From: Citroniella saccharovorans
Lineage (GTDB): Bacteria; Bacillota; Clostridia; Tissierellales; Peptoniphilaceae
NCBI RefSeq assembly: GCF_035481615.1
Contig: NZ_JAYKOT010000001.1
Location: 62,001 to 126,000 of the forward strand
Reading direction: 5' to 3'
DNA: 64,000 nucleotides
Shown here: positions 18,168 through 27,509 of the stretch, piece after piece
Layout: each line of letters opens with the position of its first letter
How positions within the stretch are numbered: position 1 is the stretch's first letter
Program-made: the position numbers and the translations under genes
The notes under the pieces: model-generated
The model's input: only the letters and a program-made list of their open reading frames with translations
Databases searched by the model: none
What the model was told of the DNA's origin: nothing

Positions 18168-18231
18168 TTGTCTCCTCCAATAATTAAAAATGATAAATAT
18201 AATATATCAAAAAAACTTCTCTATTACAAAT

Positions 18232-18882
18232 CTAACCTAGTATTTTTTTTATAGCCTCTCTAGGTAGACTTATAGGTTCAACAATAATATTAGAAAAGTT
18301 TTCTTCTTTCATTCCTGGCTTCCTATACTGAAATGTAACGCAAATATCTGGATCAATAACGCTACCAATCCTAGTTCCGTTTTGAGTATTTAATCCAGAA
18401 GGTACATCAACAGAAATTATCTTTCTCTTTGAATGGTTAATCATATCTATAATATATTCAAAAACTCCCTTTACAGGTCTTTCAAGTCCAGTGCCAAAAA
18501 TAGCATCTACAATTAGTTCGTACTTACTAATATCATCTTCAAAGTTTTCAATATCTTCTATAGTTTCTATAGTCCTTATATCAACTTTTAAATTGTTTAG
18601 AATTTTATAATATGTCATAAAATCCTTATTATCTTCATTTATATCTCCAATAATATAAACTCTTAAATCCACCTCAAGATTAACCAAATGTCTAGCTATG
18701 GCAAGTCCGTCTGCTCCGTTGTTTCCAGGCCCGCAGCAAATTGCTATTTTGGAAAATCTAACAGTATCAATATGTTTTAAGACCTTAAGTGCTGCGTTTT
18801 CCATAAGTAAAATTGATGGAATCTCCAAAACCTTAATCGCATAGTGGTCAATTTCTCTACATTTATCACTATTTACAATCAA
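18232..18882 (-). CDS. nnrE: NAD(P)H-hydrate epimerase
   Basis: YjeF N-terminal-domain protein, 216 residues, which converts the R form of hydrated NAD(P)H to the S form for repair. Recognisable segments are AICCGPGNNGADGLAIARHL (Rossmann glycine loop), DAIFGTGLERPVKG and SVDVPSGLNTQNG. The dehydratase domain often fused to it is missing. Its ATG overlaps the end of the helicase-loader gene, so the two are probably translationally coupled. Confidence 0.9.
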   Translation of the reverse strand: MIVNSDKCREIDHYAIKVLEIPSILLMENAALKVLKHIDTVRFSKIAICCGPGNNGADGLAIARHLVNLEVDLRVYIIGDINEDNKDFMTYYKILNNLKVDIRTIETIEDIENFEDDISKYELIVDAIFGTGLERPVKGVFEYIIDMINHSKRKIISVDVPSGLNTQNGTRIGSVIDPDICVTFQYRKPGMKEENFSNIIVEPISLPREAIKKILG

Positions 18883-19868
18883 AACATACCTCCTAAGCTT
18901 CTCATTCTTAAATCATCTCCAAAAATCTCTAAACAATTATATTCTCCAAGTATCCTAGACCGGACTCTTTCATCATAAAAATTCTCAAGCTCATAAGGTG
19001 AAAGATTTGAAGAAATTAGTACATTTTTAGCTGAAAGGCTCCTCTTGCTTAAAATATCTAAAAATATAGAAGCCTTTAAACTATTAAGCGGCTCTGCCCC
19101 AAGATCATCAATAACAAGAAGATCTGACTTTTCTACAAGTCCTATCTTATCTCTATATTTTTCCTTATCTTCAAAATTTGAAAATTGATAGTCTGTGTAG
19201 AGGTTAAATAGGCTGTTGGCGGTATCATAGTAAACTATTTTCCCGCTGTCCATTATCTCCTTAGAAATTGAATTTAAAATAAAAGTCTTACCTGTACCAA
19301 CCTGTCCATAAAAGAAAATATTTTTTGCCCTACCATTTTTAAAATCTTGGCAAAATGCCTTTGCAATCTTTACAACACCTTCCATATTTTCATAAGGAGA
19401 AATAAATTCATTTTCCTTTCTATTTTTCCTAAAAATATTTAAATCAAAAGTATCGAAATTTTGATAGATTATTTTATTATAAAGGCCAGAAAGTTTATAA
19501 ATTTCTTTATTTATAAGTTCATTTTTGCAGGAGCAGTTTTTAGTCCCAATTGTTCCCTCATCCTTACAAATTGGACAGTAATATCTCATTTCTAGATAGT
19601 CACTACTAAATCCATTTTCTTCAAGCAGGCTTTTCTTTTTATCTTTAATAATTTCAAGTTCTTCTTCGAGCTTTAATTTTATTTCTTTATTTTTAATATT
19701 GGATACAAGTTCAAATAAAATTTCTCCCTCTCTTTTAGTTAAATCTCTAAACTCTGGAACCTTCTTTATAACTTCTCTCTTTCTAATTTCCCTATTTTTT
19801 TTGTCCTCTAATTTTCTACTTAATATGGTGTCATTGACTTTTTTATATATATTAATTCTCATCACCAT
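18879..19868 (-). CDS. DnaC/DnaI-like helicase loader ATPase
   Basis: A 329-residue AAA+ protein. Residues 1-90 are a charged coiled-coil region and 98-114 a zinc-binding cluster (C98, C101, C112, C114). Walker A is GQVGTGKT (188-195) and Walker B LLVIDDLGAEP; an arginine-finger region ERVRSRILG follows. This is the layout of DnaI, which loads the DnaB helicase. The gene sits in one run with a DnaD-like protein and dnaB, fitting a primosome group. The start region ATGGTGATG offers two in-frame ATGs and overlaps the restored end of the dnaD-like gene. Confidence 0.88.
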   Translation of the reverse strand: MVMRINIYKKVNDTILSRKLEDKKNREIRKREVIKKVPEFRDLTKREGEILFELVSNIKNKEIKLKLEEELEIIKDKKKSLLEENGFSSDYLEMRYYCPICKDEGTIGTKNCSCKNELINKEIYKLSGLYNKIIYQNFDTFDLNIFRKNRKENEFISPYENMEGVVKIAKAFCQDFKNGRAKNIFFYGQVGTGKTFILNSISKEIMDSGKIVYYDTANSLFNLYTDYQFSNFEDKEKYRDKIGLVEKSDLLVIDDLGAEPLNSLKASIFLDILSKRSLSAKNVLISSNLSPYELENFYDERVRSRILGEYNCLEIFGDDLRMRSLGGMF

Positions 19869-20626
19869 CCATTGTTTTTCTTAAAGATTCCATTTGCTTT
19901 TTCTTAAGTAAATCTAAAACCTTATCCTTACCTATCCTATTTGAAGAATTTAGCTTTTCTCTTTTTTTGTTAGGTCGTGGAGCTTTTTTTTTCACTTCCA
20001 ATAATTTTCTCTTCAAAATCTTTAACAGTTAAAACTCCATCTATTGCCCAATTTCTAAGAGCAGCTATTGTATAGTTTACATTTTTCTTCCCAACTTCAT
20101 CTCCAAGATACTTAAAAGCAGTTACAATAAGGTCTCTATCCTGCTTAAACTCATCCAAGTGCGAGTTGATTTTTTCAATTTCATTTGGTAAAAGTTTTGT
20201 ATCCAGTAGCCTTTCAATTTCTCTAAACATGAGAGTATTAGATTCATTAATATCTATATTTTCAGCTTCACTAGATTGTAAGTCTTCTTTTGTATTTGGA
20301 TAGGGATCATTAATAGCTTGATTAACTTTTTTAACTCCAAGAAAAAGTTCTCTTATGGAAACAAATTCAAATCCTTCGTCTTTCATAGATATTAGACCTA
20401 AATTTATCCAATAATATAGTGAGTTGTGCAAATCCAAACTAGATATATTTAGCTCCTCACTAATTTTTTCAAGATCTATCTCCCTATTTTCTCTTGCTAA
20501 CTTGTAAAGGTAAATATAAACCTTGACATCATCTCCCGATGCGACAGGAAGAAACTGATTAATAAACATATTTTCAATAGGTGTTTCAGAAATATCTACC
20601 TCATATTCACTTATGCTAAGTCTCAT
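19852..20626 (-). CDS. DnaD-like replication initiation protein (frame break)
   Basis: Primosome component of the DnaD/DnaB (PF07261-like) type. The continuous frame is 218 residues with a winged-helix N-terminal part (YIYLYKLARENREIDLEKISEEL) and a C-terminal DnaD domain (RLLDTKLLPNEIEKINSHLD, YTIAALRNWAIDG). It stops at GSEKKSSTT in a run of nine A (19984-19992). With eight A it continues for about 39 more residues to a TAA at 19852 that overlaps the next gene's start, the normal operon arrangement and a normal length of 257. I therefore give the extended end. Slippage, phase variation or base-calling error are all possible. Confidence 0.8.
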
Positions 20627-21227
20627 AAAACCTCCTAGTCCAGTCTCCAGTCCCTAATTTCATCTCAATAATTCTACTTAGAAGTTTAGATCCATATATA
20701 ATAAAATAATCTTCATTGTGTATAATTTCTAAATTTTCCAAATCCTTTAATGGAACTCCAAACTCTCCCAAATATTCTGCATTTTCTCTAAAGCCCATTT
20801 TTTTATATAATTTTAAAGCCCTTTCATTGAAGGCATTTACATCCAAATATATAGTTTTTAAATTTAGATTTTCAAAAGCATATTTTAAAAAGCCCTCTAA
20901 AATAATACTTCCATATCCTTTTGATGTAAAATTTGGGTCAAGGCTAATACCCAAATAAGCTTTTTTCCTAAAGAATTTAATATCCTTTAAACCAACATAG
21001 CCAATCATCTTCCCATCTTTAAAAATAGAATAGTAAAGATTTGAAAAAGATGTATCTCTAATCTTAACCCAAACACTTAGAGAAGCAAGGCTCATAAGAG
21101 ATAAGTTGTAGTCAGCTAAAAGAGGAGATTCATGAACTCCCCATTCTTTTATAAAATTTATATGATTTAACTCTAATTTTCTAAAAACTAAATCCTTATA
21201 AGAAAAAACCTTTATAAAATTTTTCAC
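20616..21227 (-). CDS. GNAT-family N-acetyltransferase
   Basis: A 203-residue acetyl-CoA-dependent transferase of the RimJ/RimL-like branch. The acetyl-CoA loop is GISLDPNFTSKGYGSIILEGFL and the family segment VNAFNERALKLYKKMGF follows. It has a GTG start just after the dnaB stop and overlaps the DnaD-like gene by 11 nt. The substrate (protein N-terminus, small molecule or antibiotic) cannot be told from sequence, and I see nothing linking it to replication beyond position. Confidence 0.8.
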   Translation of the reverse strand: MKNFIKVFSYKDLVFRKLELNHINFIKEWGVHESPLLADYNLSLMSLASLSVWVKIRDTSFSNLYYSIFKDGKMIGYVGLKDIKFFRKKAYLGISLDPNFTSKGYGSIILEGFLKYAFENLNLKTIYLDVNAFNERALKLYKKMGFRENAEYLGEFGVPLKDLENLEIIHNEDYFIIYGSKLLSRIIEMKLGTGDWTRRFYET

Positions 21228-21229
21228 GC

Positions 21230-22558
21230 TTATTCCTCTTTGCCATCCTTAAGCATATCTGCAAATCTTGTAATCGTCTTTTTATAGAATAGTCTAACAG
21301 ATCCAGTTTGACCATTTCTATGTTTTGCAATTATTACATCACAGGTGTTTGGTATTTCTGAGTTTTCATTATAATAGTCATCCCTATAAAGCATCATAAC
21401 AACGTCTGCATCCTGCTCGATAGCACCAGATTCTCTTAGGTCAGATAGAATCGGTCTTTTGTTTTGCCTAAGTTCAGGCGCTCTAGATAGCTGAGCAAGA
21501 GCTAAAACTGGAGCATTTAACTCTTTAGCTAGGGCTTTTAGCCCTCTTGAAATAGCAGAGATTTCAAGCTGCCTATTTTCAGTTCTTCCCTTTGTTGTCA
21601 TTAGCTGTAGGTAGTCAATTACAATTAAATCTAAACCCTTTTCAGCCTTGAGTCTTCTGCACTTTGCCCTAAGCTCCGATAGAGAAATTGATGGAGTATC
21701 ATCAATATATAAATCAATTTTCTCAAGAGCAGAAATAGTAGTTAAAATCTCGTCCCAATCACTTATATTTCCCGTAATAATATCTGTTAAATCTACAAAA
21801 GATAACTGAGATATAATTCTTTGCATTAGCTGCATCTTGCTCATTTCAAGTGAAAAAATTGCAACGTGATTTTCATTTAAGGAAGCATTTACAGCAATAT
21901 TTACTCCAAGTGCTGTTTTACCCATTGAAGGCCTTGCAGCTAGTAGAACTAAATCACTTTTTTGAAGTCCAGAAAGCATATTATCAAGATCAACAAGTCC
22001 TGTAGTAACACCTGTTATATCTCCATTTAAACTGCTTCTAATAGACATATTTTTAATAACTTCAGATGTTAAATTGCCTACCCTTACTAAGCCGTCATCG
22101 TGTGATTTTTGAGTTATATCGAAAATTAATTTTTCAGAAATCTCTACAATCTCATCACGCTCTTTAGTGTCCTCATAGCTCATTGAAATTATTTGATCGG
22201 CTGCAACTATAAGTTTTCTTAGGGTAGATTTTTCTTCAACTATATTTGCATAGTGCCTAATTTGACTTAAATAGTAAACACCTGCTGTTATACCCATAAT
22301 ATAATCAAGTCCACCTATTTCTTCAGAAAGATCTCTTTTTTTCAAATCCTCCAATATAAGAATAGGGTCGACTTTTATATTTTTAGCAGATAGATTAATT
22401 ATAGATCTAAAAATTTCCTGATTTCTCTTATCGTAAAAATCTTCGGCGTTTAAAATCTCCTCCGCTATAGAAATCCCCTCATCAGAAAGCATCATGACCC
22501 CTAAAACTGCAAGCTCTGCATCTAGGTCATGGGGAAATTCCTTTATAGTCTTGTCCAT
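21230..22558 (-). CDS. dnaB: Replicative DNA helicase
   Basis: Hexameric 5'-3' helicase of the replication fork, 442 residues. The N-terminal domain begins PHDLDAELAVLGVMM. The RecA-like domain has Walker A ARPSMGKTAL, Walker B LDLIVIDYLQLM, the arginine-rich loop SRGLKALAKEL and the C-terminal EQDADVVMMLYRDDYY and KHRNGQTGSV. It overlaps rplI by one base at ATGA-type junction, as in many Firmicutes where rplI and dnaB are adjacent. Confidence 0.97.
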   Translation of the reverse strand: MDKTIKEFPHDLDAELAVLGVMMLSDEGISIAEEILNAEDFYDKRNQEIFRSIINLSAKNIKVDPILILEDLKKRDLSEEIGGLDYIMGITAGVYYLSQIRHYANIVEEKSTLRKLIVAADQIISMSYEDTKERDEIVEISEKLIFDITQKSHDDGLVRVGNLTSEVIKNMSIRSSLNGDITGVTTGLVDLDNMLSGLQKSDLVLLAARPSMGKTALGVNIAVNASLNENHVAIFSLEMSKMQLMQRIISQLSFVDLTDIITGNISDWDEILTTISALEKIDLYIDDTPSISLSELRAKCRRLKAEKGLDLIVIDYLQLMTTKGRTENRQLEISAISRGLKALAKELNAPVLALAQLSRAPELRQNKRPILSDLRESGAIEQDADVVMMLYRDDYYNENSEIPNTCDVIIAKHRNGQTGSVRLFYKKTITRFADMLKDGKEE

Positions 22559-23004
22559 TACTCTACTCTAACTACTACTTTTAAATCAGCAGTTAAATCC
22601 TTGTAAACCCTAACAGGAATTGTATAGGATCCTTCTTCCTTGATATTTCCCTTAAGTTCTATCTTTTTCTTATCTATATTAATTCCATGATTTTTGCCAA
22701 GGGCATTTGAAATATCAATAGCAGTAACAGACCCAAAAAGTTTAGATCCCTTTCCGCCTTTTTGAGAAATTAAAACTTCTATACTTTCAATCCTATCTTT
22801 TAAAGCATTTGCCTCCTTAGTTTCCTTTTCAATCCTTTCTTTTTCAAGTTTTTGCTCTTCTTCTAAAATCGCCATATTTTCACTTGTAGCTTCAACTGCA
22901 AGTCCTTTTACGAAAAGAAAGTTTCTAGCATAGCCATCCTTTGCATTTACAAGATCTCCCTTTTTACCTAGTCCATTAACATCACTTTTTAGAATTACTT
23001 TCAT
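22558..23004 (-). CDS. rplI: 50S ribosomal protein L9
   Basis: A 148-residue L9 with the N-terminal rRNA-binding signature DVNGLGKKGDLVNAKDGYARNFL, a long central helix (residues 45-75) and a C-terminal domain ending LKVVVRVE. It overlaps gdpP by 23 nt and dnaB by 1 nt, so expression is probably coupled across all three. Confidence 0.97.
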   Translation of the reverse strand: MKVILKSDVNGLGKKGDLVNAKDGYARNFLFVKGLAVEATSENMAILEEEQKLEKERIEKETKEANALKDRIESIEVLISQKGGKGSKLFGSVTAIDISNALGKNHGINIDKKKIELKGNIKEEGSYTIPVRVYKDLTADLKVVVRVE

Positions 23005-24997
23005 TATTTTCCTCCCTTAAATATTCGTCAACAGCACCCTTAAGTGCCTTTTCTGCCTCATCCATACTACTTGTTTTTATTTGAGCTCCAGCTGATGACT
23101 GATGCCCTCCTCCGCCAAGTTTTTCCAAAATTAACTGAACTGAAATCTCACCAACACTTCTTCCAGAAATATGAATCTTATCTTCAAATCTAGTTAGTAC
23201 AAAAGATGCTTTAACACCCTTTATATCTAGCATAGAGTCTGCTGATTGAGCAGCTACAAGAACAGAATTGTTTTCATTTTTATCATATCTAGAAATAGCT
23301 ATATTATTTTTATAAATTTTTGCACTTGCTACAACATCCGACCTATCTCTAACAGTATCAGCATCTTCTCTAAATAATTTCTTAACAGCAATTGAGTCTG
23401 CTCCAAACCTCTTTAAAAGAGCAGCAGCTTCAAAAGTTCTTACACCTGTTTGAATAGTAAACTTTTTAGTATCAACAGTTATACCTGCAAGTAGTGCGTC
23501 AGCAAAAAAATTATTTATTTCAATATTATCTTCAGAATACTGAATAAGCTCCGTAACAAGCTCTGCAGTTGAGGAAGCATAAGGCTCCAAATATGTTAAA
23601 ATTGGATTTTCAATATAGTCAGGTCCCCTCCTATGATGGTCTATAAGAACAACCTGGTCTAATTTATCAATAAGCTCTGGAGATTCTGTAGAATTTTTTC
23701 TATGGTTATCTAGGACAATAACTAAATCGTTAGATGTAGATTGGTCAAGAGCTATTTCAGGTTTTATAATATCCCTACTTAGTCCATCTATATTTTTAAT
23801 CGCATATTCATAAATAGAGGCAATTGCAGGAGATATTTCCTCTAAAAGAATCTTACATTCTGTCCTTCTAGATTTAACAAAGGCATAAATCCCTAGGCAA
23901 GAACCAAAAGAGTCCATATCAGGATTTTTGTGGCCAGTAACATAAACTACATTCGACTGGTCAATAAGCTGGCCCAGTGCATGGGAAATAACTCTAGACT
24001 TAACCTTGTTATACTTTTCAACAGCCTTACTTTTTCCGCCGTAATATGAAATATTTTCTCCATCATTTACAACAACTTGGTCTCCTCCCCTACCTAGAGC
24101 AATATCTAAGGCAAGTCTTGAAATTTTAAAAACTTCAAGAGGATTACCTAAGTTTGTAGCAAGTCCAATAGATAAGGTAGGGCTAATTTTACTTTCAACA
24201 TCTATATTGTGAACTTTTTCCATAATAGGAAATTTTTCTACAATCATCTTATCTACATCTCTTTTGTTAAAGAAAAGTAGGTACTTGTCAGTTTCATATT
24301 TTCTTGAAAAACCATTGTATTCCAAGGCAAAAGAGTTAACCGCCTTATCAATTTCAGCAAAAACTATTGGCTTGTTTTCATCTCCAATAAGAGATTGAAT
24401 CTCATCAAAATTGTCAATATTTAAAGACATTATAGAAGTTCTTTCATCAAAGTATTTCTTTTTAAGATTCTCGTCATCTGTCCTATCAATTCCATAGATT
24501 AAAAATGCCCTATTATCTATAAACTGTTTGGATTCAACTACATTGTAGAAAAATTTATAAATCCTAAAATCTATAATAGTATCAAAAGAATCTCCCTTAT
24601 TTTCAAGCTTCAGTTTTTTAATATTTACATCTTTTAAAAGCTTTCTAATATCTTCATGCAAAATCTCTGATTCTGGAAAAATTTTCTTAAATCTCGTATT
24701 ATACCAGATTATCTCACCATTTCCATAAAAGATTGCCATAGGAAAAGGCATTTTAAAAACAGCAGTTTTAGTAATATCTGTAAAATCTTGATCGATATTT
24801 TCTAAATATGAAGAAAAAGCCTTCTTTTTATATTCAATTTCTTTATATAGGGCAAATCCTGATATAAAGCTCAAAATAAATCCAATTAAACCAATAGGTT
24901 TATAAAAGAAAAATAAAATAATACTCAGTCCAAATGGAAGTACAACTGAAAAAATTAAATCCTTTATTTTAAAAATAGCATCTTCTCGATTTCTCAT
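22982..24997 (-). CDS. gdpP: Cyclic-di-AMP phosphodiesterase GdpP
   Basis: A 671-residue membrane enzyme that hydrolyses c-di-AMP. Two N-terminal membrane helices are followed by a PAS-like domain (PMAIFYGNGEIIWYN), a degenerate GGDEF domain (MSLNIDNFDEIQSLIG) and the DHH-DHHA1 phosphodiesterase module with YVTGHKNPDMDSFGS, VVLIDHHRRG and LGGGGHQSSAGAQ. Domain order and length fit GdpP. It overlaps DUF2232 upstream and rplI downstream. Confidence 0.95.
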   Translation of the reverse strand: MRNREDAIFKIKDLIFSVVLPFGLSIILFFFYKPIGLIGFILSFISGFALYKEIEYKKKAFSSYLENIDQDFTDITKTAVFKMPFPMAIFYGNGEIIWYNTRFKKIFPESEILHEDIRKLLKDVNIKKLKLENKGDSFDTIIDFRIYKFFYNVVESKQFIDNRAFLIYGIDRTDDENLKKKYFDERTSIMSLNIDNFDEIQSLIGDENKPIVFAEIDKAVNSFALEYNGFSRKYETDKYLLFFNKRDVDKMIVEKFPIMEKVHNIDVESKISPTLSIGLATNLGNPLEVFKISRLALDIALGRGGDQVVVNDGENISYYGGKSKAVEKYNKVKSRVISHALGQLIDQSNVVYVTGHKNPDMDSFGSCLGIYAFVKSRRTECKILLEEISPAIASIYEYAIKNIDGLSRDIIKPEIALDQSTSNDLVIVLDNHRKNSTESPELIDKLDQVVLIDHHRRGPDYIENPILTYLEPYASSTAELVTELIQYSEDNIEINNFFADALLAGITVDTKKFTIQTGVRTFEAAALLKRFGADSIAVKKLFREDADTVRDRSDVVASAKIYKNNIAISRYDKNENNSVLVAAQSADSMLDIKGVKASFVLTRFEDKIHISGRSVGEISVQLILEKLGGGGHQSSAGAQIKTSSMDEAEKALKGAVDEYLREENNESNSKK

Positions 24998-25941
24998 TTT
25001 AATCCCTTTCCTATATTCCTAAATCTAAAATTAAATAGCTGATCTAAAAGACCAAAAAGTGTAAACATACTTCTTAGCGGCATAATTAAAAGAATAAATA
25101 TAATAATTCCCGCACCAAGACTTCTAAGCCTTTTCCTTAAAAAGAAATAAACTACAGCCACTCCCTGAAGTCCAAAAAGAAAGACGAAGATAAAACTTAG
25201 GTTTAAAAATAGTTCAAGAGAATATTGAAAACCTGTTAGATCAAAAATAAGGCAGCCAAGCATACAAATGAATACGCCCTTTAAAAAATCCTTATCCAGT
25301 TTAAAAAATTCAAATTTATCTATCCTAGCAGTTCCAAAGCCCATAAAATTTAAAATAATAAAACTTAAATAATAATTAATAAGGCTAATAAAAATCGAAG
25401 AAACTAAAATAATACTAGGAATAAGTGCCATCAAAATTTTAACCGAAGATGAAAGGTAGTCATGAAGCTTATCTATTTCAAGTCCCAAATCAACTCCATT
25501 AAGTAGTTCAATATTTTTATTTATTGAATCTAAAAGCATATTTTCTATACTTTCTACCAGGTCAATTCCATTTTTACTATATAAAAATGTTAGTAAAAGA
25601 GTTAAAAGCAAAAAAACTATAGTCGATACAAACAAAGTTTTGTTGGTAGATAGGTTTTTTTTGTAAGAATATATAAAAGGAAGGGAAGAAATAATAAGTA
25701 GCCCTCCTAAAGCTAGTCCCTCATAAAAATTCTTCAAAAGCCCCATTGCCAAAATGAAAATCAACCCTTCTAATAGAAGAAAGGTGTATCCCCTTTTTAT
25801 TCCAAGAACAATAAATAAAGATGGAATAACAAAAACAATTAGAGGAAAACAATTTATACTTAATAAATAAAATAATATACTAAGCATTGAAAATAATATT
25901 AAGTCTCTAATTTTATATTTATCAGTCATATTCATAAACAT
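24994..25941 (-). CDS. DUF2232 (YybS-like) membrane protein
   Basis: A 315-residue hydrophobic protein with about eight predicted membrane helices, found upstream of gdpP in many Firmicutes as YybS. Function unknown; the fold resembles small-molecule transport components. AAGGAGAATT precedes the ATG at 25941. It is the first gene of the long colinear run that ends with dacA. Confidence 0.8.
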   Translation of the reverse strand: MFMNMTDKYKIRDLILFSMLSILFYLLSINCFPLIVFVIPSLFIVLGIKRGYTFLLLEGLIFILAMGLLKNFYEGLALGGLLIISSLPFIYSYKKNLSTNKTLFVSTIVFLLLTLLLTFLYSKNGIDLVESIENMLLDSINKNIELLNGVDLGLEIDKLHDYLSSSVKILMALIPSIILVSSIFISLINYYLSFIILNFMGFGTARIDKFEFFKLDKDFLKGVFICMLGCLIFDLTGFQYSLELFLNLSFIFVFLFGLQGVAVVYFFLRKRLRSLGAGIIIFILLIMPLRSMFTLFGLLDQLFNFRFRNIGKGLK

Positions 25942-26224
25942 AATTCTCCTTTATACTATGTATTATACAACAAAACCCTAAATAAGTGAAAACTTTAAAG
26001 GCCGAATAAAAAAATACTTAATAAAAATAAGTAAATTCTTTAGAAGAGAATATTTTTAGGAATAAAATTTGAACTAAGTTACTTAGTTTTATCAAATCTA
26101 TCAAATTCTATTAGAAAAAGCCACAATAAAATTTGTAAAAAATTCTTAAAAGAATAAGAGCTTTTACTAATATAAAACTAGATTTTTTTAAAAATTAATA
26201 ATTAAATATTTGCAAATCTTTAAA
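25942..26224. other. AT-rich non-coding stretch
   Basis: Probably holds the promoter of the DUF2232-gdpP run at its left edge. I see no gene or repeat in it. Confidence 0.5.
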
Positions 26225-26254
26225 CAAAAAAACTATGGGCAAAAAGCCCATAGC
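26225..26254 (-). terminator. Terminator of the rpsF-ssb-rpsR operon
   Basis: CTATGGGC (26233-26240) pairs with GCCCATAG (26246-26253) with a 5-nt loop; on the minus strand T8 follows. Confidence 0.9.
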
Positions 26255-26316
26255 TTAATTTCTATAATATAAATAATATTTGCCAACTTATAAAACTTAT
26301 CTAAAAATTTTTTAGA

Positions 26317-26541
26317 TTAGTCTTCTGTGTATGGTAATAAAACTATTTGTCTTGCTTTTTTGATAGCTGCAGTAATTTCTCTTTGGTGTTTAGCGCAGCA
26401 ACCTGTCACCCTTCTTGGATGAATTTTACCTCTTTCAGAGATAAATCTTTTAAGAGTATTTGTGTCTTTGTAATCAATTACTTTTTTCTTGTCAGCACAA
26501 AATTGACATACTCTTTTTCTAGGTCTATATTTTCTTTGCAA
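26317..26541 (-). CDS. rpsR: 30S ribosomal protein S18
   Basis: A 74-residue S18 with VCQFCADKKKVIDYKDTNTLKRFISE (shown here in part by its core RKRVCQFC) and GKIHPRRVTGCCAKHQR. It keeps three or four cysteines (CQFC and CC), the zinc-ligand or C+ type. Last gene of the operon. Confidence 0.97.
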   Translation of the reverse strand: MQRKYRPRKRVCQFCADKKKVIDYKDTNTLKRFISERGKIHPRRVTGCCAKHQREITAAIKKARQIVLLPYTED

Positions 26542-26555
26542 AGTTTTCTCCTTTC

Positions 26556-27086
26556 CTAAAATGGAATAGATTCATCTGAGTCAAACGGTTCAAAGTCGTC
26601 GTTTGAGTCCCCAAAATCATCAAAGTTACCACTGTTAAAACTATTTGGAGAATTGTTGTAGTCATTTGAACGGTTATTTCCACTATTGGAGTCACTTCTT
26701 TGATAAGAGTTTTGATTTTGATTATTGGAGTTAGAAAAATCATTTCTATCTCCCCACTCTAAAAACTCAACCCTATTTGCAGTAACATCAGTCGTATAAA
26801 CAGTTTTACCATCTGAATCCTTATAGCTTCCAGTAGTAATAGAACCATTTATTGCACATTGTCTACCTTTTTTAAGAAATCTTGAGCAGTTTTCAGCTTG
26901 AGGACCCCAAACAATTATACGAATAAAGTCCGCTGTATTCCTTCCAGAATTTTCAAATTCCATCTTTTTATCTTTAGATAGGCCCTTATCTACTGCAAGA
27001 GTGAATTGGCAATAAGCTCTTTGGCTAGAAGTATATTTTAACTCCGGATCTCTAGTAAGCCTTCCTATAAGTACAACACTATTCAT
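26556..27086 (-). CDS. ssb: Single-stranded DNA-binding protein
   Basis: A 176-residue SSB: an OB fold at 1-105 (MNSVVLIGRLTRDPELKYT, IRIIVWGPQAENC), a long Asn/Ser-rich disordered linker and the acidic protein-docking tip FDSDESIPF. Its place between rpsF and rpsR is the conserved firmicute arrangement. Confidence 0.97.
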   Translation of the reverse strand: MNSVVLIGRLTRDPELKYTSSQRAYCQFTLAVDKGLSKDKKMEFENSGRNTADFIRIIVWGPQAENCSRFLKKGRQCAINGSITTGSYKDSDGKTVYTTDVTANRVEFLEWGDRNDFSNSNNQNQNSYQRSDSNSGNNRSNDYNNSPNSFNSGNFDDFGDSNDDFEPFDSDESIPF

Positions 27087-27101
27087 TAAATTCTCCTAAC
27101 T

Positions 27102-27386
27102 TTATTTTTCAATTCTTGAAACTAGATATCTTAGTACATAATCAGAAATTCTTGCTCTTCTTTCGATTTCATCAACTATCTTTGGATCTGACTCAAAGTT
27201 TACTACATAGTAGTAACCCTCTTTAATATAGTCGATTTCATATGCAAGTTTTCTTTGTCCCCATTCAGAGATATCTGTAATTTGTCCATTTTCTTTAATA
27301 ACATCAGTAACTCTATTAAAAACTTCATTTCTTACTTCATCTTCTAAATCAGGTTTTAAAATTAAAACTAATTCATATTTTCTCAT
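27102..27386 (-). CDS. rpsF: 30S ribosomal protein S6
   Basis: S6, 94 residues, starting MRKYELVLILKPDLEDE and containing EWGQRKLAYEIDYIKEGYYYVV. A longer open frame runs upstream, but GGGAGGTG stands 6 nt before the ATG at 27386 and the upstream part is the operon leader, so I place the start here. Confidence 0.95.
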   Translation of the reverse strand: MRKYELVLILKPDLEDEVRNEVFNRVTDVIKENGQITDISEWGQRKLAYEIDYIKEGYYYVVNFESDPKIVDEIERRARISDYVLRYLVSRIEK

Positions 27387-27453
27387 ATATTTCACCTCCC
27401 TCATGGTCTTCGGCCCATAATAGTTAATTATGAGCGAGAGTTTTGCAAGCTCA
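27387..27453 (-). promoter_or_regulatory. rpsF leader, probable S6:S18 autoregulatory RNA
   Basis: The 5' leader contains a hairpin ATGG-GCCGAAGA-CCAT presenting a CCG trinucleotide just before the ribosome site. This resembles the known rpsF-leader motif that binds the S6:S18 complex to repress its own operon. The assignment rests on position and the CCG, not a full structural alignment. Confidence 0.55.
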
Positions 27454-27482
27454 ATTATAACATAAAAGCTAGAGTTTAACAA
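27454..27482 (-). promoter_or_regulatory. Promoter of rpsF-ssb-rpsR
   Basis: On the minus strand TTGTTA, a 17-bp spacer and TATAAT, a near-consensus SigA promoter placed to start the rpsF leader. Confidence 0.8.
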
Positions 27483-27509
27483 CACATTTTTAAAATTTTA
27501 AAAAATTTT

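Noticed and set aside
18168..18231. T-box leader before serS
   Set aside because: Only about 60 bases between genes and no T-box motif or terminator/antiterminator pair.
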